A stretch of DNA of 64,000 nucleotides from Porphyrobacter sp. LM 6. Its GTDB lineage: Bacteria; Pseudomonadota; Alphaproteobacteria; Sphingomonadales; Sphingomonadaceae. Below the pieces are notes generated by a model. That model was not told the DNA's origin, searched no databases, and saw only the letters and a list, made by a program, of their open reading frames with translations. Location of the stretch: NCBI RefSeq assembly GCF_001720465.1, contig NZ_CP017113.1:372001-436000 (forward strand). Reading direction: 5' to 3'. Below are positions 26,367-35,450 of this stretch, in pieces (the first letter of the stretch is position 1; each line of letters starts with the position of its first letter). The position numbers and the translations under genes were made by a program.

Positions 26367-27782
26367 TCAATCCCGCGGGCGGATCATATCCGCCGGGACC
26401 ACCCAGGCCGCGAACTGCTCTTCGGTGAGCAGGCCCAGCTCCAGCGCCGCAGCCTTGAGCGTCGTGCCTTCGGCGTGAGCCTTCTTCGCGATCTTGGCCG
26501 CGTTGTCATAACCGATATGCGGGTTGAGCGCAGTCACCAGCATCAGGCTTTCGTTGAGCAGCTGGTTGATGCGGGTCTGGTTCGCTTCGATCCCGACCAC
26601 GCAATTGTCGGTGAAGGCGTGGCTCGCATCGCCGATCAGCTTGATCGACTGGAGCACGTTATAGATGATTACGGGCTTGAACACGTTCAGCTCAAGGTGG
26701 CCGTGCGAACCGGCAACGGTCACCGCCATGTGATTGCCCATCACCTGCGCGCAGACCATCGTCATCGCTTCGCACTGGGTCGGGTTGACCTTGCCCGGCA
26801 TGATCGAGGAGCCCGGCTCGTTGGCGGGCAGCGACAGCTCGCCAAGGCCCGAGCGCGGGCCGGAGCCGAGCAGGCGGATGTCGTTGGCGATCTTCATCAG
26901 GCTGACCGCGAGCGTGTTGAGCGCGCCCGACAGCTCCACCATCGCATCATGCGCGGCGAGCGCTTCGAACTTGTTGGGCGCGGTGACGAAGGCATGGCCG
27001 GTCTCGGCGGCGACTTCGGCAGCGAAGGCGACATCGAATCCGACCTTGGCATTGATCCCGGTGCCGACGGCCGTGCCGCCCTGCGCCAGTTCGAGCACGC
27101 GCGGCAGCGCTGCTTCGACGCGCTTGATCCCGTAACCGATCTGCGCGGCGTAGCCCGAGAACTCCTGCCCCAGCGTCATCGGGGTCGCATCCTGCAAGTG
27201 GGTGCGGCCGATCTTGACGATATCGGCGAATTCCTGCGCCTTGGCATCGAGCGCGCCGTGGAGCTTCTTCAATGCGGGGATCAGGTGATCGGCCGCTTCG
27301 ACCGCCGCGGCAATGTGCATCGCGGTCGGGAAGGTGTCGTTCGACGACTGGCCCATGTTGCAGTGATCGTTGGGGTGGACCGGCGACTTGCCGCCCTTCT
27401 TGCCGGTGAGGATCTCGTTCGCGCGGCTGGTGATCACCTCGTTGGCATTCATGTTCGACTGGGTGCCCGAACCGGTCTGCCAAACAACCAGCGGGAACTG
27501 GTCGGCGAGCGTCCCGTCGATCACTTCGCGCGCGGCGGTGACGATCGCCTCGCCGATGCCGGCATCGAGAACGCCGAGCTTCATGTTGGCCTTGGCGGCG
27601 GAGAGCTTCTGGATCCCCAGCGCACGCACCAGCGCGGGCGGCATCTTTTCGCCGCCGATCGGGAAGTTGACGATCGATCGCTGGGTCTGCGCGCCCCAGT
27701 GAACGTGTGCCGGAACCGCCACTTCGCCCAGCGAATCGGTCTCGATCCGCACATCCTGCCCACCCGTCACCATGTCACTCAT
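26367..27782 (-). CDS. fumC: class II fumarate hydratase
   Basis: Iron-independent fumarase of the citric acid cycle, converting fumarate to malate in the cytoplasm. The 471 residues match FumC throughout: [42 protein letters not shown], and the superfamily signature [11 protein letters not shown]. Start ATG 27782 has AGGGATAG upstream and fits family length (about 463); a second ATG is at 27773. It is divergent from pcm-tolC. Confidence 0.96.
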   Translation of the reverse strand: MSDMVTGGQDVRIETDSLGEVAVPAHVHWGAQTQRSIVNFPIGGEKMPPALVRALGIQKLSAAKANMKLGVLDAGIGEAIVTAAREVIDGTLADQFPLVVWQTGSGTQSNMNANEVITSRANEILTGKKGGKSPVHPNDHCNMGQSSNDTFPTAMHIAAAVEAADHLIPALKKLHGALDAKAQEFADIVKIGRTHLQDATPMTLGQEFSGYAAQIGYGIKRVEAALPRVLELAQGGTAVGTGINAKVGFDVAFAAEVAAETGHAFVTAPNKFEALAAHDAMVELSGALNTLAVSLMKIANDIRLLGSGPRSGLGELSLPANEPGSSIMPGKVNPTQCEAMTMVCAQVMGNHMAVTVAGSHGHLELNVFKPVIIYNVLQSIKLIGDASHAFTDNCVVGIEANQTRINQLLNESLMLVTALNPHIGYDNAAKIAKKAHAEGTTLKAAALELGLLTEEQFAAWVVPADMIRPRD

Positions 27783-27953
27783 CGAAGCTATCCCTGCGTA
27801 AGTCGAATTGAATCCCGTCGGCTTGCGCGCCCCCCTAAGCATTTGCGGCAAGCAAGGTCAAAGCCCGAAATTGCGGAGGTGCAACGCCGCCGCAAGGGAG
27901 GGCAAAGGCCTTGGAACGCGGCCCCACCCCAGCTAAGGCGGGCGCAGCCAGAC

Positions 27954-27984
27954 TTGACGGACTGTATTGTTACCTTAATACAGT
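27954..27984 (+). promoter_or_regulatory. promoter with overlapping palindromic operator for pcm-tolC
   Basis: TTGACG (27954-27959) and TAATAC (27976-27981) with a 16-bp spacer form a sigma-70-type promoter 27 bp before the pcm start. The perfect inverted repeat ACTGTATT-N8-AATACAGT (27961-27968 and 27977-27984) covers the spacer and the -10 element, as expected for a repressor site of the TetR type. The repressor is not encoded next to it. Confidence 0.6.
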
Positions 27985-28007
27985 CTTCGGAGCCACAAAG
28001 AACCATT

Positions 28008-28613
28008 ATGACCACGACCCTTGCCCAACCCGCCACCGCCACCGCACGCCGAGCGATGATCGACAGCCAGCTGCGCACCAGCGGCGTCAACGAGGAATAT
28101 GTGCTGGCGCGGATGCTCACTGTCCCGCGCGAGGATTTCCTGCCTGCCGACAAGGCCTCGGTCGCCTATATCGACCGCGCGATCATCTTGGGCGAACAGG
28201 GTCACCTCGCCGCGCCGCTGTTCTATGGCAAGCTGCTGCTCGAAGCCGCGCCGCTGCCGGCCGACCGGGTGCTCGTGGTCGAAGGCGGCACCGGCTACCT
28301 CGCCGAACTGCTGCGCCCGCTGGTGGCCGAGCTTGTGACCCTTCCGGCGGCCGAGGCGGCCAAGGCCAAGAAGGTGAAGGGCGCCCCGTTCTCGCTGATC
28401 CTGATCGACGGCGCCATCGAACAGCTTCCCGATGGCCTCGCCGCCGCGCTGGCGGATGATGGCCGCATCGTTACCGGCCTGCTGCTGCGACAGGTCACCC
28501 GGCTGGCATCCGGCCGCAAGATCGCCGGGCAGGTGAACCTCCAGCCGATCGAGGATCTCGGCATCCCCGTGCTCCACGCCTTCGACGCGCCGCGGGGCTG
28601 GACCTTCGCGTGA
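28008..28613 (+). CDS. protein-L-isoaspartate O-methyltransferase-like protein, shortened
   Basis: Resembles Pcm, which repairs isoaspartyl residues using S-adenosylmethionine. The N-terminal region is typical (MIDSQLRTSGVNEEYVLARM, VPREDFLPADKASVAYID, GEQGHLAAPLFYGKLLEA-like). The SAM-binding motif reads VVEGGTGYLAELL instead of the usual EIGTGSGY. The strand-helix-strand segment between it and ILIDGAIEQLP is only about 25 residues. At 201 residues it is compact, so catalytic activity is doubtful. Its stop overlaps tolC (GTGA), and this pairing recurs in Sphingomonadales. Confidence 0.8.
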   Translation: MTTTLAQPATATARRAMIDSQLRTSGVNEEYVLARMLTVPREDFLPADKASVAYIDRAIILGEQGHLAAPLFYGKLLLEAAPLPADRVLVVEGGTGYLAELLRPLVAELVTLPAAEAAKAKKVKGAPFSLILIDGAIEQLPDGLAAALADDGRIVTGLLLRQVTRLASGRKIAGQVNLQPIEDLGIPVLHAFDAPRGWTFA

Positions 28614-30076
28614 GCCGCAGCCGCGCCCTTGGCCGTTTGGCAGTGGCCGCCAGCGTGCTGGCACTCACCGCGCCCGCGCAGGCCGATACCCTGCGCGAGG
28701 CGCTGGCGAACGCTTACACCACCAACCCGACGCTCGAAGCGGCCCGCGCCAACCAGCGTGCAACCGATGAAGGCGTGGCGATCCAGCGGGCGCAAGGGCT
28801 GCCTTCGGCCAACCTGACCGCGACCCATATCGAATTCGTCCAGCAATCGGCCAACGCCTTCACCGCGCCCGAACGCAACCTCGGGGTCAATGCCCAGTTG
28901 CTGGTGCCGGTCTATTCTGGCGGATCGATCCGCAACGGGATCAATGCCGCCAAGCAGCGGGTCGAGGCCGGACAGGCCGACCTGCGCAACACCGAAAGTG
29001 CGGTGTTCAGCCAGGTTGTCGCCGCCTACATGGACGTGCTGCGGACCGAGGCGCTGGTCGCGCTGGCGGGCAACAATGTCGCGGTCCTGCGCACCAATCT
29101 CGAGGCGACCGGCGACCGCTTCCAGATCGGCGATCTCACCATCACCGATGTGGCCCAATCGCGTTCGCGCCTCGCGGTGGCGGAGGGCAATCTCCAGCAG
29201 GCCGAAGCCAACCTGATCGACGCGCGCGAAACCTATATCCGGCTCGTCGGTAGCGCGCCCGATGCGCTTGAGGCGCCGCCGCCGCTGCCCGGCCTGCCCG
29301 ACGGCGTCGGCGAGGCGATTGTCGCTGCGCTAGAGAACAACCCGAACCTGATCGCCGCCAAGCAGCGCGCCGAAGCGGCCGGCTTCGATACGAAGGTGGC
29401 GGGCGCCGGCCGTCTGCCGACAGTCGGCGTGTTCGTGAACGGCGATTATAGCGACTTCTACGGAACGCTGGGCGGGCCGATCTCGGCCAATTTCGCACAG
29501 AGTGAAAAGACCGCCAATGCCGGGGTGCGGATCACCATTCCGCTGTTCCAGGGCGGCGAGCCCGCTGCCCGCCAGCGTCAGGCCGGAGCACGCGAATCCG
29601 CCGCACTCGAGGACGTGATCGCTTCCGAGCGCAGCGTGATCGCCGAAACCCGTTCGACCTATTCCAACTGGCAGGCCGCCAACGCGGTGATCAAGAGCGC
29701 GCAGACCGCGGTCGAGGCAGCCGAGCTCAGCCTTGAAGGCGTGCGCGCGGAAAATTCGATCGGCAACCGCACGGTGCTCGATGTGCTCGATGCCGAACAG
29801 GAACTGGTCAACGCCCGCGCCCAGCTGGTGACGGCACGGCGCAACGCCTATGTCGCCGGCTTCACCTTGCTGGCGCTGATGGGCCGCGCCGAAGCGCGCG
29901 ACCTGAACCTCGATACGGGCGGCGTGCTTTACGATCCGGCGGTCAATTACGAGCGCGTCCATGACAGGCTGTGGGACTGGGATCGCGATCCCGAGCCCGA
30001 AGCGAAATCGACCAGAACCGTTGACATTCCGGCAGCTAACGCAACAATCGGCCCGCAATTGTCGCCTGGCGAGTGA
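28610..30076 (+). CDS. tolC: TolC family outer-membrane efflux protein
   Basis: Outer-membrane channel for type I secretion and multidrug efflux. The 488-residue precursor has a signal peptide (LAVAASVLALTAPAQA) and starts with the family motif DTLREALANAYTTNPTLEAARANQR. It contains two outer-membrane efflux repeats with long coiled-coil helices. The second ends in NRTVLDVLDAEQELVNARAQLVTARRN. It starts with GTG at 28610, overlapping the pcm stop. The C-terminal 50 residues are Asp/Pro-rich. The transporter partner is not nearby. Confidence 0.94.
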   Translation: MSRSRALGRLAVAASVLALTAPAQADTLREALANAYTTNPTLEAARANQRATDEGVAIQRAQGLPSANLTATHIEFVQQSANAFTAPERNLGVNAQLLVPVYSGGSIRNGINAAKQRVEAGQADLRNTESAVFSQVVAAYMDVLRTEALVALAGNNVAVLRTNLEATGDRFQIGDLTITDVAQSRSRLAVAEGNLQQAEANLIDARETYIRLVGSAPDALEAPPPLPGLPDGVGEAIVAALENNPNLIAAKQRAEAAGFDTKVAGAGRLPTVGVFVNGDYSDFYGTLGGPISANFAQSEKTANAGVRITIPLFQGGEPAARQRQAGARESAALEDVIASERSVIAETRSTYSNWQAANAVIKSAQTAVEAAELSLEGVRAENSIGNRTVLDVLDAEQELVNARAQLVTARRNAYVAGFTLLALMGRAEARDLNLDTGGVLYDPAVNYERVHDRLWDWDRDPEPEAKSTRTVDIPAANATIGPQLSPGE

Positions 30077-30139
30077 TCCTTGTCCCGATTCGGGACTTGG
30101 CTCCGCCTCTGATGCGACGACCGATTTTGGGGGCATGAC

Positions 30140-30622
30140 ATGGCGCAGGATGGCGAAGCTTCGGTCGAGGAAATCCTCGAATCCATCAAGAAGGTGATCG
30201 CCCGCGACAACCGCGCGGGCGCGATGGAAGCCCGCCGGCGGCGCGATGTGTCGCTCGAGGCGGAATCGCCCGTCGTCGCTCCGGTGCACGTGGTGCGCGA
30301 CGAAGAAGAAGTGCTCGATCTCGCCGACATGGAATTCACTCCCGATGGCGTGGCTACCCCTGCGCCGGTATCGGACGAGGATGCGCCGCTGATCGCCGAA
30401 ACCGTACGCGATGCGATGCAGGAAAATCTCGCTGCGCTGGCGATGCTGGCCGAGCCGCCGGCACGCCCGCAGATCGTGCGTTCGGGCGAAACCTCGCTCG
30501 AAGGGCTGACCCGCGAGTTGCTGCGCCCGATGCTGGCCGAATGGCTCGAAGCGAACCTTCCTTCGATGGTCGAAAGCCTGGTGCAGGCCGAAATCGCCCG
30601 GATCGTCGGCAAGCGTCCCTGA
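30140..30622 (+). CDS. popZ: PopZ-like polar organising protein (DUF2497)
   Basis: PopZ forms a polymeric matrix at the cell pole that anchors ParB-parS in Caulobacter. The 160-residue protein shows the diagnostic layout. The N-terminal short helix VEEILESIKKVIA binds partners. A Pro/Asp/Glu-rich linker occupies roughly residues 40-110. C-terminal assembly helices follow (LEGLTRELLRPMLAEWLEAN, LPSMVESLVQAEIARIVG). The linker is acidic but modest in length. Placement after tolC and the presence of parS sites in this window fit a segregation role. Function is inferred from family. Confidence 0.85.
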   Translation: MAQDGEASVEEILESIKKVIARDNRAGAMEARRRRDVSLEAESPVVAPVHVVRDEEEVLDLADMEFTPDGVATPAPVSDEDAPLIAETVRDAMQENLAALAMLAEPPARPQIVRSGETSLEGLTRELLRPMLAEWLEANLPSMVESLVQAEIARIVGKRP

Positions 30623-30674
30623 GATTGGCCTGACATCTGGCGCAAGGCCGCCCGGCAGGCTAATCCTGCCCGCC

Positions 30675-32822
30675 ATGAGTATTCTTGCTGCTTCCGGCGC
30701 TTTCGCCGCCGCCCTGCTCTCCGCGCCGCTGGCTGCCGAGACTGCCCAAACCGTCCCCGGTGTGACCGCGCCGCCGATGAGTGCGCACGATCTGGTGACG
30801 ATGCCGCGCCTCGGCGCTCCGGCAGTCAACCGCGCCGGGACATTGGCGGTTTATGGGGTCACCACAACCAACCCTGAAAGCCTGACGCGCAGCACCACCT
30901 ATTATGTGCATGATCTGGGCAAACCCGAAGCAGCGCCCGTTGCGCTCGATTTCGGGATCAAGGCGTCCGATCCGGTGTTCGGTGCGGACGGACAGCTCTA
31001 TTTCCTCAGCAGCGCCCATCCCGATAAAGCAGCGCCTTCGCGCAGCCGGGTGTGGCGCGTGGCGATCAGTGCCGAGGGCGTCAGCGGCACACCCCAGCCG
31101 GTCGCCGATTTCGATGGAGCCGACATCGCCGGCTTCAAGCTCTCGCCCGATGGCAAGCGTATTGCCGTGTGGGCCGAAGTGCCGCGCGATTGCCCGCGCA
31201 TCGCCTGTCCCGATACGAAGCCCGCTTACCTTCCCGGTCCCGGCACCGGGCGGCTGTATGACGGGGCCGACGGGTTCTACCGCCACTGGGACCGCTGGGC
31301 GACCCCCGGGCTGCACAACCGCATCTTCGTCTTCCCGCTGGCGGGCGGTGTAGCGCAGGGCGAAGGCGCGCCGGTTGACGGGCGCGATCCCGCCACCGGC
31401 ATCACGGCGGACACCCCGACCATGCCCTTCGGCGGGGTCGAGGAAATCGCCTTCTCTCCCGATGGCAAGACGCTCTACTTCACCGCGCGGCTCGCCGATG
31501 GCGCTGAGCCGGGATCGACCAATCTCGATATCTATGCCTCCGACCTTTCGGGCGCGGCGCCGATCCTGCTGACCGCGAACAACGCCGCGACCGACACCGC
31601 CCCGACACCCTCGCCCGATGGCCGCTATATCGCATGGCTGGCGATGGCGCGGCCGACCTACGAGGCCGACAAGCTGGCGGTGCACCTGCTCGACCTCAAG
31701 ACCGGCAAGGCGCGCAACCTGACCGAAGCGACCGACCTCAGCTTTGCCACGCTGGCGTGGAGCGCAGATGGCAAAAGCCTGATCGCCACGGCCGAAAAGG
31801 TGCTCGACACGCCCGCCTTCCGGATCGATCCGCAGACCGGCGCGGTGACCGAACTGAACCTGATGGCCGGGAACGAGGCGCATATCGCCAATGTCGTTCC
31901 GCTCGCGGGCGGGCGGGCGCTGTTCACCCGCGATTCGCTCGGCAATCCGGCTGAACTTTTCCTGTCGGACGGCATGGGGCAAGCACGCCCACTGACCGAT
32001 GTGGCGACGACCCGCATGGGCGGCCTCGCCAATATCGTTACCCGCCGCTTCAGCTTTGCTGGTGCCAATGGTGACACAGTGTGGGGCCAGATCACACGCC
32101 TTGCCGACCAGACCGGCCCGATCCCGGCGATCCTCTACATCCACGGCGGGCCGCAGGGTTCGTTCAACGATAGCTGGTCGAGCCGCTGGAACCCGCGCGT
32201 CGTCGCCAGCCAGGGCTATGCGGTCATCTCGGTCGATTTCCACGGCAGCACCGGATACGGGCAAGCCTTCACCGATGCGATACGCACCGACTGGGGCGGC
32301 AAGCCGTTTGAAGACCTACAGAAGGGCCTCGCCGCCGCACTCGCGCTCGACAGCCAGATCGACGGCTCGCGCGCCTGCGCGATGGGGGCGAGCTATGGCG
32401 GCTACATGGTCAACTGGATCGCCGGAAACTGGCCAGACCGCTTCAAGTGCATCGTCCAGCATGACGGCATCTTCGATATGCGCTCGATGTATTATTCGAC
32501 CGAGGAGCTGTGGTTCCCGCGCTGGGATTTCGAAGGCTCCTACGAACAGGCGCGCGAGACCTACGAGAAGTGGAATCCCGCGAACCATGTCGGCAAGTGG
32601 AAGACGCCGATGCTGGTCGTTACCGGCCAACAGGATTTCCGCGTCCCCTATTCGCAGGGCTTGATGAGCTTCACCGCCTTGCAGGAACGCGGGATCCCCT
32701 CACAACTGCTGGTGTTCCCGGACGAAAACCACTGGGTGCTGAAGCCGAAGAACTCGCTGCAATGGCATAACACGGTGTTCGCGTGGTTGAACCGCTGGCT
32801 GAAACCGGAGCAGGGCAAGTGA
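30675..32822 (+). CDS. S9 family peptidase (prolyl oligopeptidase type)
   Basis: A 715-residue exported serine peptidase of the dipeptidyl-peptidase/acylaminoacyl-peptidase group. A short signal peptide (AASGAFAAALLSAPLAA) precedes an N-terminal beta-propeller of WD40-like repeats (several SPDGK motifs between residues 150 and 380). The C-terminal alpha/beta hydrolase follows: YIHGGPQGSF oxyanion region, nucleophile in MGASYGGYMVNW (Ser573) and DENHWVLKPKNSLQWHN near the C-terminus with the catalytic His. Start ATG 30675; its stop overlaps the ferredoxin gene start (GTGA). Confidence 0.92.
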   Translation: MSILAASGAFAAALLSAPLAAETAQTVPGVTAPPMSAHDLVTMPRLGAPAVNRAGTLAVYGVTTTNPESLTRSTTYYVHDLGKPEAAPVALDFGIKASDPVFGADGQLYFLSSAHPDKAAPSRSRVWRVAISAEGVSGTPQPVADFDGADIAGFKLSPDGKRIAVWAEVPRDCPRIACPDTKPAYLPGPGTGRLYDGADGFYRHWDRWATPGLHNRIFVFPLAGGVAQGEGAPVDGRDPATGITADTPTMPFGGVEEIAFSPDGKTLYFTARLADGAEPGSTNLDIYASDLSGAAPILLTANNAATDTAPTPSPDGRYIAWLAMARPTYEADKLAVHLLDLKTGKARNLTEATDLSFATLAWSADGKSLIATAEKVLDTPAFRIDPQTGAVTELNLMAGNEAHIANVVPLAGGRALFTRDSLGNPAELFLSDGMGQARPLTDVATTRMGGLANIVTRRFSFAGANGDTVWGQITRLADQTGPIPAILYIHGGPQGSFNDSWSSRWNPRVVASQGYAVISVDFHGSTGYGQAFTDAIRTDWGGKPFEDLQKGLAAALALDSQIDGSRACAMGASYGGYMVNWIAGNWPDRFKCIVQHDGIFDMRSMYYSTEELWFPRWDFEGSYEQARETYEKWNPANHVGKWKTPMLVVTGQQDFRVPYSQGLMSFTALQERGIPSQLLVFPDENHWVLKPKNSLQWHNTVFAWLNRWLKPEQGK

Positions 32823-33229
32823 ACCGCGAAGAACTGCTCTGCGCGCAGAACTCGCTCGCCAAGCATTACGGCGACGCTGCCAAAGGCACCGCGATCCAGC
32901 GCCACATCATGCTGTGCGCGCTGTCGGAAAAGCAGAAGTGCTGCTCGCGCGAGGCTGGCGAGGAGTCTTGGGGCTTCCTCAAGACGCGGCTCAAGGAGCT
33001 GGGTCTCGTCGGCCCGCTGCGCGACGCGAACAGCCCGCGCGGCGCAGGCGGCGGGGTGCAGCGCACTAAGGCGGATTGCCTGCAGATCTGCGCCGCCGGG
33101 CCGGTCGCGGTCGTGTGGCCTGACGGGGTGTGGTACCACTCGTGCTCGCCGCAAGTGCTCGAGCGGATCATCCAGGAACATCTGATCGGCGGCGAGCCGG
33201 TCGAAGACTTCCGGCTTACGCCGGCTTAG
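32819..33229 (+). CDS. (2Fe-2S) ferredoxin domain protein
   Basis: A 136-residue thioredoxin-like [2Fe-2S] ferredoxin of the type related to cyanobacterial and NuoE-like proteins. Cluster Cys candidates are in HIMLCALSEKQKCC, DCLQICAAGPV and YHSCSP. Other diagnostic segments are SWGFLKTRLKELGL and VAVVWPDGVWY. It starts with GTG at 32819, overlapping the S9 peptidase stop, and GGAGCAGGG lies upstream. Electron partners are unknown. It is convergent with the next gene (4-nt stop overlap). Confidence 0.88.
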   Translation: MNREELLCAQNSLAKHYGDAAKGTAIQRHIMLCALSEKQKCCSREAGEESWGFLKTRLKELGLVGPLRDANSPRGAGGGVQRTKADCLQICAAGPVAVVWPDGVWYHSCSPQVLERIIQEHLIGGEPVEDFRLTPA

Positions 33230-33537
33230 TCTTCAGGCGGGCTCCACAGCTCGTCGCGGCTCGGCATGTGGTTGTCGACCGATTCGTCGTGGCCGGTGCC
33301 GTTGCTGAGGAACACGAGCCCCATCAGCCCGCCGCCCAGCAACATCGTCAGGCTGATGCCGAGCGCCACCGCGATGTAGAAATGCACGGAAATCATGCCG
33401 TTATAGGCAAACAGGATCGCCAGCGCGAAGCCGACCGTGAAAATCGTCGCGATCATCAACAGGCGCATGATCCGGCGATAGCGCGCCCAGGCATGGGCGG
33501 CATTCACAGGATCATCGAGCGGGGATTTGCGAGCCAT
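33226..33537 (-). CDS. hypothetical two-pass membrane protein
   Basis: A 103-residue protein with an Arg-rich N-terminus (ARYRRIMRLLM), two membrane segments (IATIFTVGFALAILFAY and FYIAVALGISLTMLLGGGLMGLVFLS) and an acidic C-terminal tail. This layout is common among small proteins of Sphingomonadales annotated only as hypothetical. Start ATG 33537 gives a natural N-terminus; an upstream in-frame ATG at 33549 is possible. Function unknown. Confidence 0.65.
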   Translation of the reverse strand: MARKSPLDDPVNAAHAWARYRRIMRLLMIATIFTVGFALAILFAYNGMISVHFYIAVALGISLTMLLGGGLMGLVFLSNGTGHDESVDNHMPSRDELWSPPED

Positions 33538-33683
33538 GGTGAGCGACATGGCGCGCGGAGCTGCGCTTGGCAACGCGCAAAGGCTGCAAGCGCCGGTTCG
33601 CGTGGTGCAAGCCCGGTCACAACCGGATTCGCTTTTTGCCCGGACTCATGGCACCTTTCGCTGGTGGAGAGAGGGAGTCTGCC

Positions 33684-34115
33684 ATGACCATTGCTCGAAT
33701 CATCGCCCAGCGGGGCTCATCCGACATCATCGCCTGCGACGTCACCACTCCGGTTTCCGAGGTGGTCCGCACGCTCGCAACCAAGCGCATCGGCGCCTTG
33801 CCGGTCCTACGCGATGGCAAGGTGGTGGGGATCGTATCCGAACGCGACGTGATCTACCGCCTCGCGGACAAGGGGGCGATCTGTCTGGAACAACCGGTCG
33901 AAGCAATCATGACCTCGCCTGCGATCACCGTCGAACCGGCGACCACGGTGGATGAAACGCTGGCCATGATGACCCGGCGGCGCTTCCGCCACTTCCCGGT
34001 GGTCGAAAACGGTGCGCTGATCGGCTTCATTTCGATCGGCGACCTCGTGAAGCACAAGATGGACGAGGTCCAGCACGAGGCCGAGGCACTGCGCAGCTAC
34101 ATTCAGGCGGTCTGA
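33684..34115 (+). CDS. CBS-domain protein
   Basis: A 143-residue protein made of a tandem CBS pair, a regulatory fold that binds adenine nucleotides or SAM. CBS1 runs from IIACDVTTPVSEVVRTL to VGIVSERDVIYRLAD. CBS2 runs from IMTSPAITVEPATTVDETLAMM to LIGFISIGDLVKH. It has no attached catalytic domain. Start ATG 33684 is preceded by GAGGGAG. It stands alone between divergent and Fe-S genes; its partner is unknown. Confidence 0.92.
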   Translation: MTIARIIAQRGSSDIIACDVTTPVSEVVRTLATKRIGALPVLRDGKVVGIVSERDVIYRLADKGAICLEQPVEAIMTSPAITVEPATTVDETLAMMTRRRFRHFPVVENGALIGFISIGDLVKHKMDEVQHEAEALRSYIQAV

Positions 34116-34154
34116 CCGCTTGAGGATACGCCCGCCGCGCCCTATCTGTGCAGT

Positions 34155-34487
34155 ATGAGTGCCGAGCCCCTGATCCTGACCCCTGCCGCCGCCAAGCGGG
34201 TGGCCTTCATCGCGCAGAAGCAATCGCGCCCGGCGATCCTGCGCCTGGCGGTCGAAGGCGGGGGCTGTTCGGGCTTCCAGTACAAGTTCGATCTCGCCGA
34301 TGGCGCCGAGGCGGATGACAGCATCAGCGAGACCGACGGGGTCAAGCTGGTGGTCGATCCCATGAGCCTCGATCTGATCGCGGGCAGCACGGTCGATTTC
34401 GTCGAATCGCTGGGCGGCGCGGCCTTCAAGGTCGAAAACCCGCAGGCCGCCGCCGGCTGCGGCTGCGGGGCGAGCTTCGGGATTTAG
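34155..34487 (+). CDS. erpA: iron-sulfur cluster insertion protein ErpA/IscA type
   Basis: A-type carrier that delivers Fe-S clusters to apoproteins. The 110 residues contain the three conserved Cys: C38 in EGGGCSGFQYKF, and C102 and C104 in GCGCGASFGI. Whether it is ErpA, IscA or SufA cannot be told confidently; no suf genes are in the window. It lies 39 bp upstream of xth on the same strand. Confidence 0.93.
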   Translation: MSAEPLILTPAAAKRVAFIAQKQSRPAILRLAVEGGGCSGFQYKFDLADGAEADDSISETDGVKLVVDPMSLDLIAGSTVDFVESLGGAAFKVENPQAAAGCGCGASFGI

Positions 34488-34525
34488 GTTAGACCCGGCG
34501 CACGCTTTGAGGCATCAGAGCGCGC

Positions 34526-35320
34526 ATGAAAATAGCCACCTTCAACATCAACGGCATCAAGGCACGCCTGCCGCGCCTGCTCGAATGGCTCGAAGAAACC
34601 CGGCCTGCGGTCGCGTGTCTGCAAGAGATCAAGACGCAGGACGATGGCTTCCCCGCCGCCGACTTCGAAGCGCTGGGCTACAGCGCGATCTGGCACGGGC
34701 AGAAAAGCTTCAACGGTGTGGCCATCCTCGTCGATACCCGGGCCGGATACACGCTGACCGAAGTGCGCCGCGGGCTCGGCATTCCCGGCCCGAACGAAGG
34801 GGACGAAGAACAGGCGCGCTACCTCGAAGCCAATGTCTCGGGCGTGCGGATCGCGTGTCTCTACCTGCCCAACGGCAACCCGCATCCGGGGCCGAAGTTC
34901 AGCTACAAGCTCGCGTGGATGGAGCGATTGCGCGCGCGCATGGCGGAAATCTGGGCCGAGGAAGTGCCGGCGGTGGTGCTCGGCGATTTCAACGTCATTC
35001 CCGAGGACGACGATGTCTGGTCGGTCAAGGCCATGGCTGACGATGCGCTGATGCAGCCCGAATCCCGCGCCGCCTATGCGCAGCTGCTCAATGACGGCTG
35101 GACCGATGCTGTGCGCACCCACAACCCGCGCGGGGGCGTGTGGACCTATTGGGACTATCAGGCGGGCGCATGGCAACGCGACCACGGGTTCCGGATCGAT
35201 CACATCCTGCTCTCGCCCGAATGTGCCGACCGGCTCGAAGCGGTCGTGGTCGACAAGCCCTATCGCGGGCGGGAAAAGGCCAGCGACCACACGCCGGTTT
35301 GGGCACGCCTGAAGGCGTAA
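34526..35320 (+). CDS. xth: exodeoxyribonuclease III
   Basis: AP endonuclease and 3' exonuclease of base-excision repair. The 264-residue enzyme has MKIATFNINGIKARLPRLLEWL, CLQEIKTQDDGFP with the metal-binding Glu, YLPNGNPHPGPKFSYKL, VVLGDFNVIPEDDDVW, TYWDYQAGAWQRDHGFRIDHIL and the catalytic His at SDHTPVW. It is 38 bp after erpA. Confidence 0.96.
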   Translation: MKIATFNINGIKARLPRLLEWLEETRPAVACLQEIKTQDDGFPAADFEALGYSAIWHGQKSFNGVAILVDTRAGYTLTEVRRGLGIPGPNEGDEEQARYLEANVSGVRIACLYLPNGNPHPGPKFSYKLAWMERLRARMAEIWAEEVPAVVLGDFNVIPEDDDVWSVKAMADDALMQPESRAAYAQLLNDGWTDAVRTHNPRGGVWTYWDYQAGAWQRDHGFRIDHILLSPECADRLEAVVVDKPYRGREKASDHTPVWARLKA

Positions 35321-35450
35321 TCCTCACCGCGTTCTTGCCGCTCTACCCGTTGCGCTACTTGAGCGCGGTGATTGGCCCAAGGGGCCGCAAGCCCGAACGG
35401 GCGCCCGCAGCCGCTCGCCCGAAGGGCGAAACGGCGGCGAGGATCAACGA

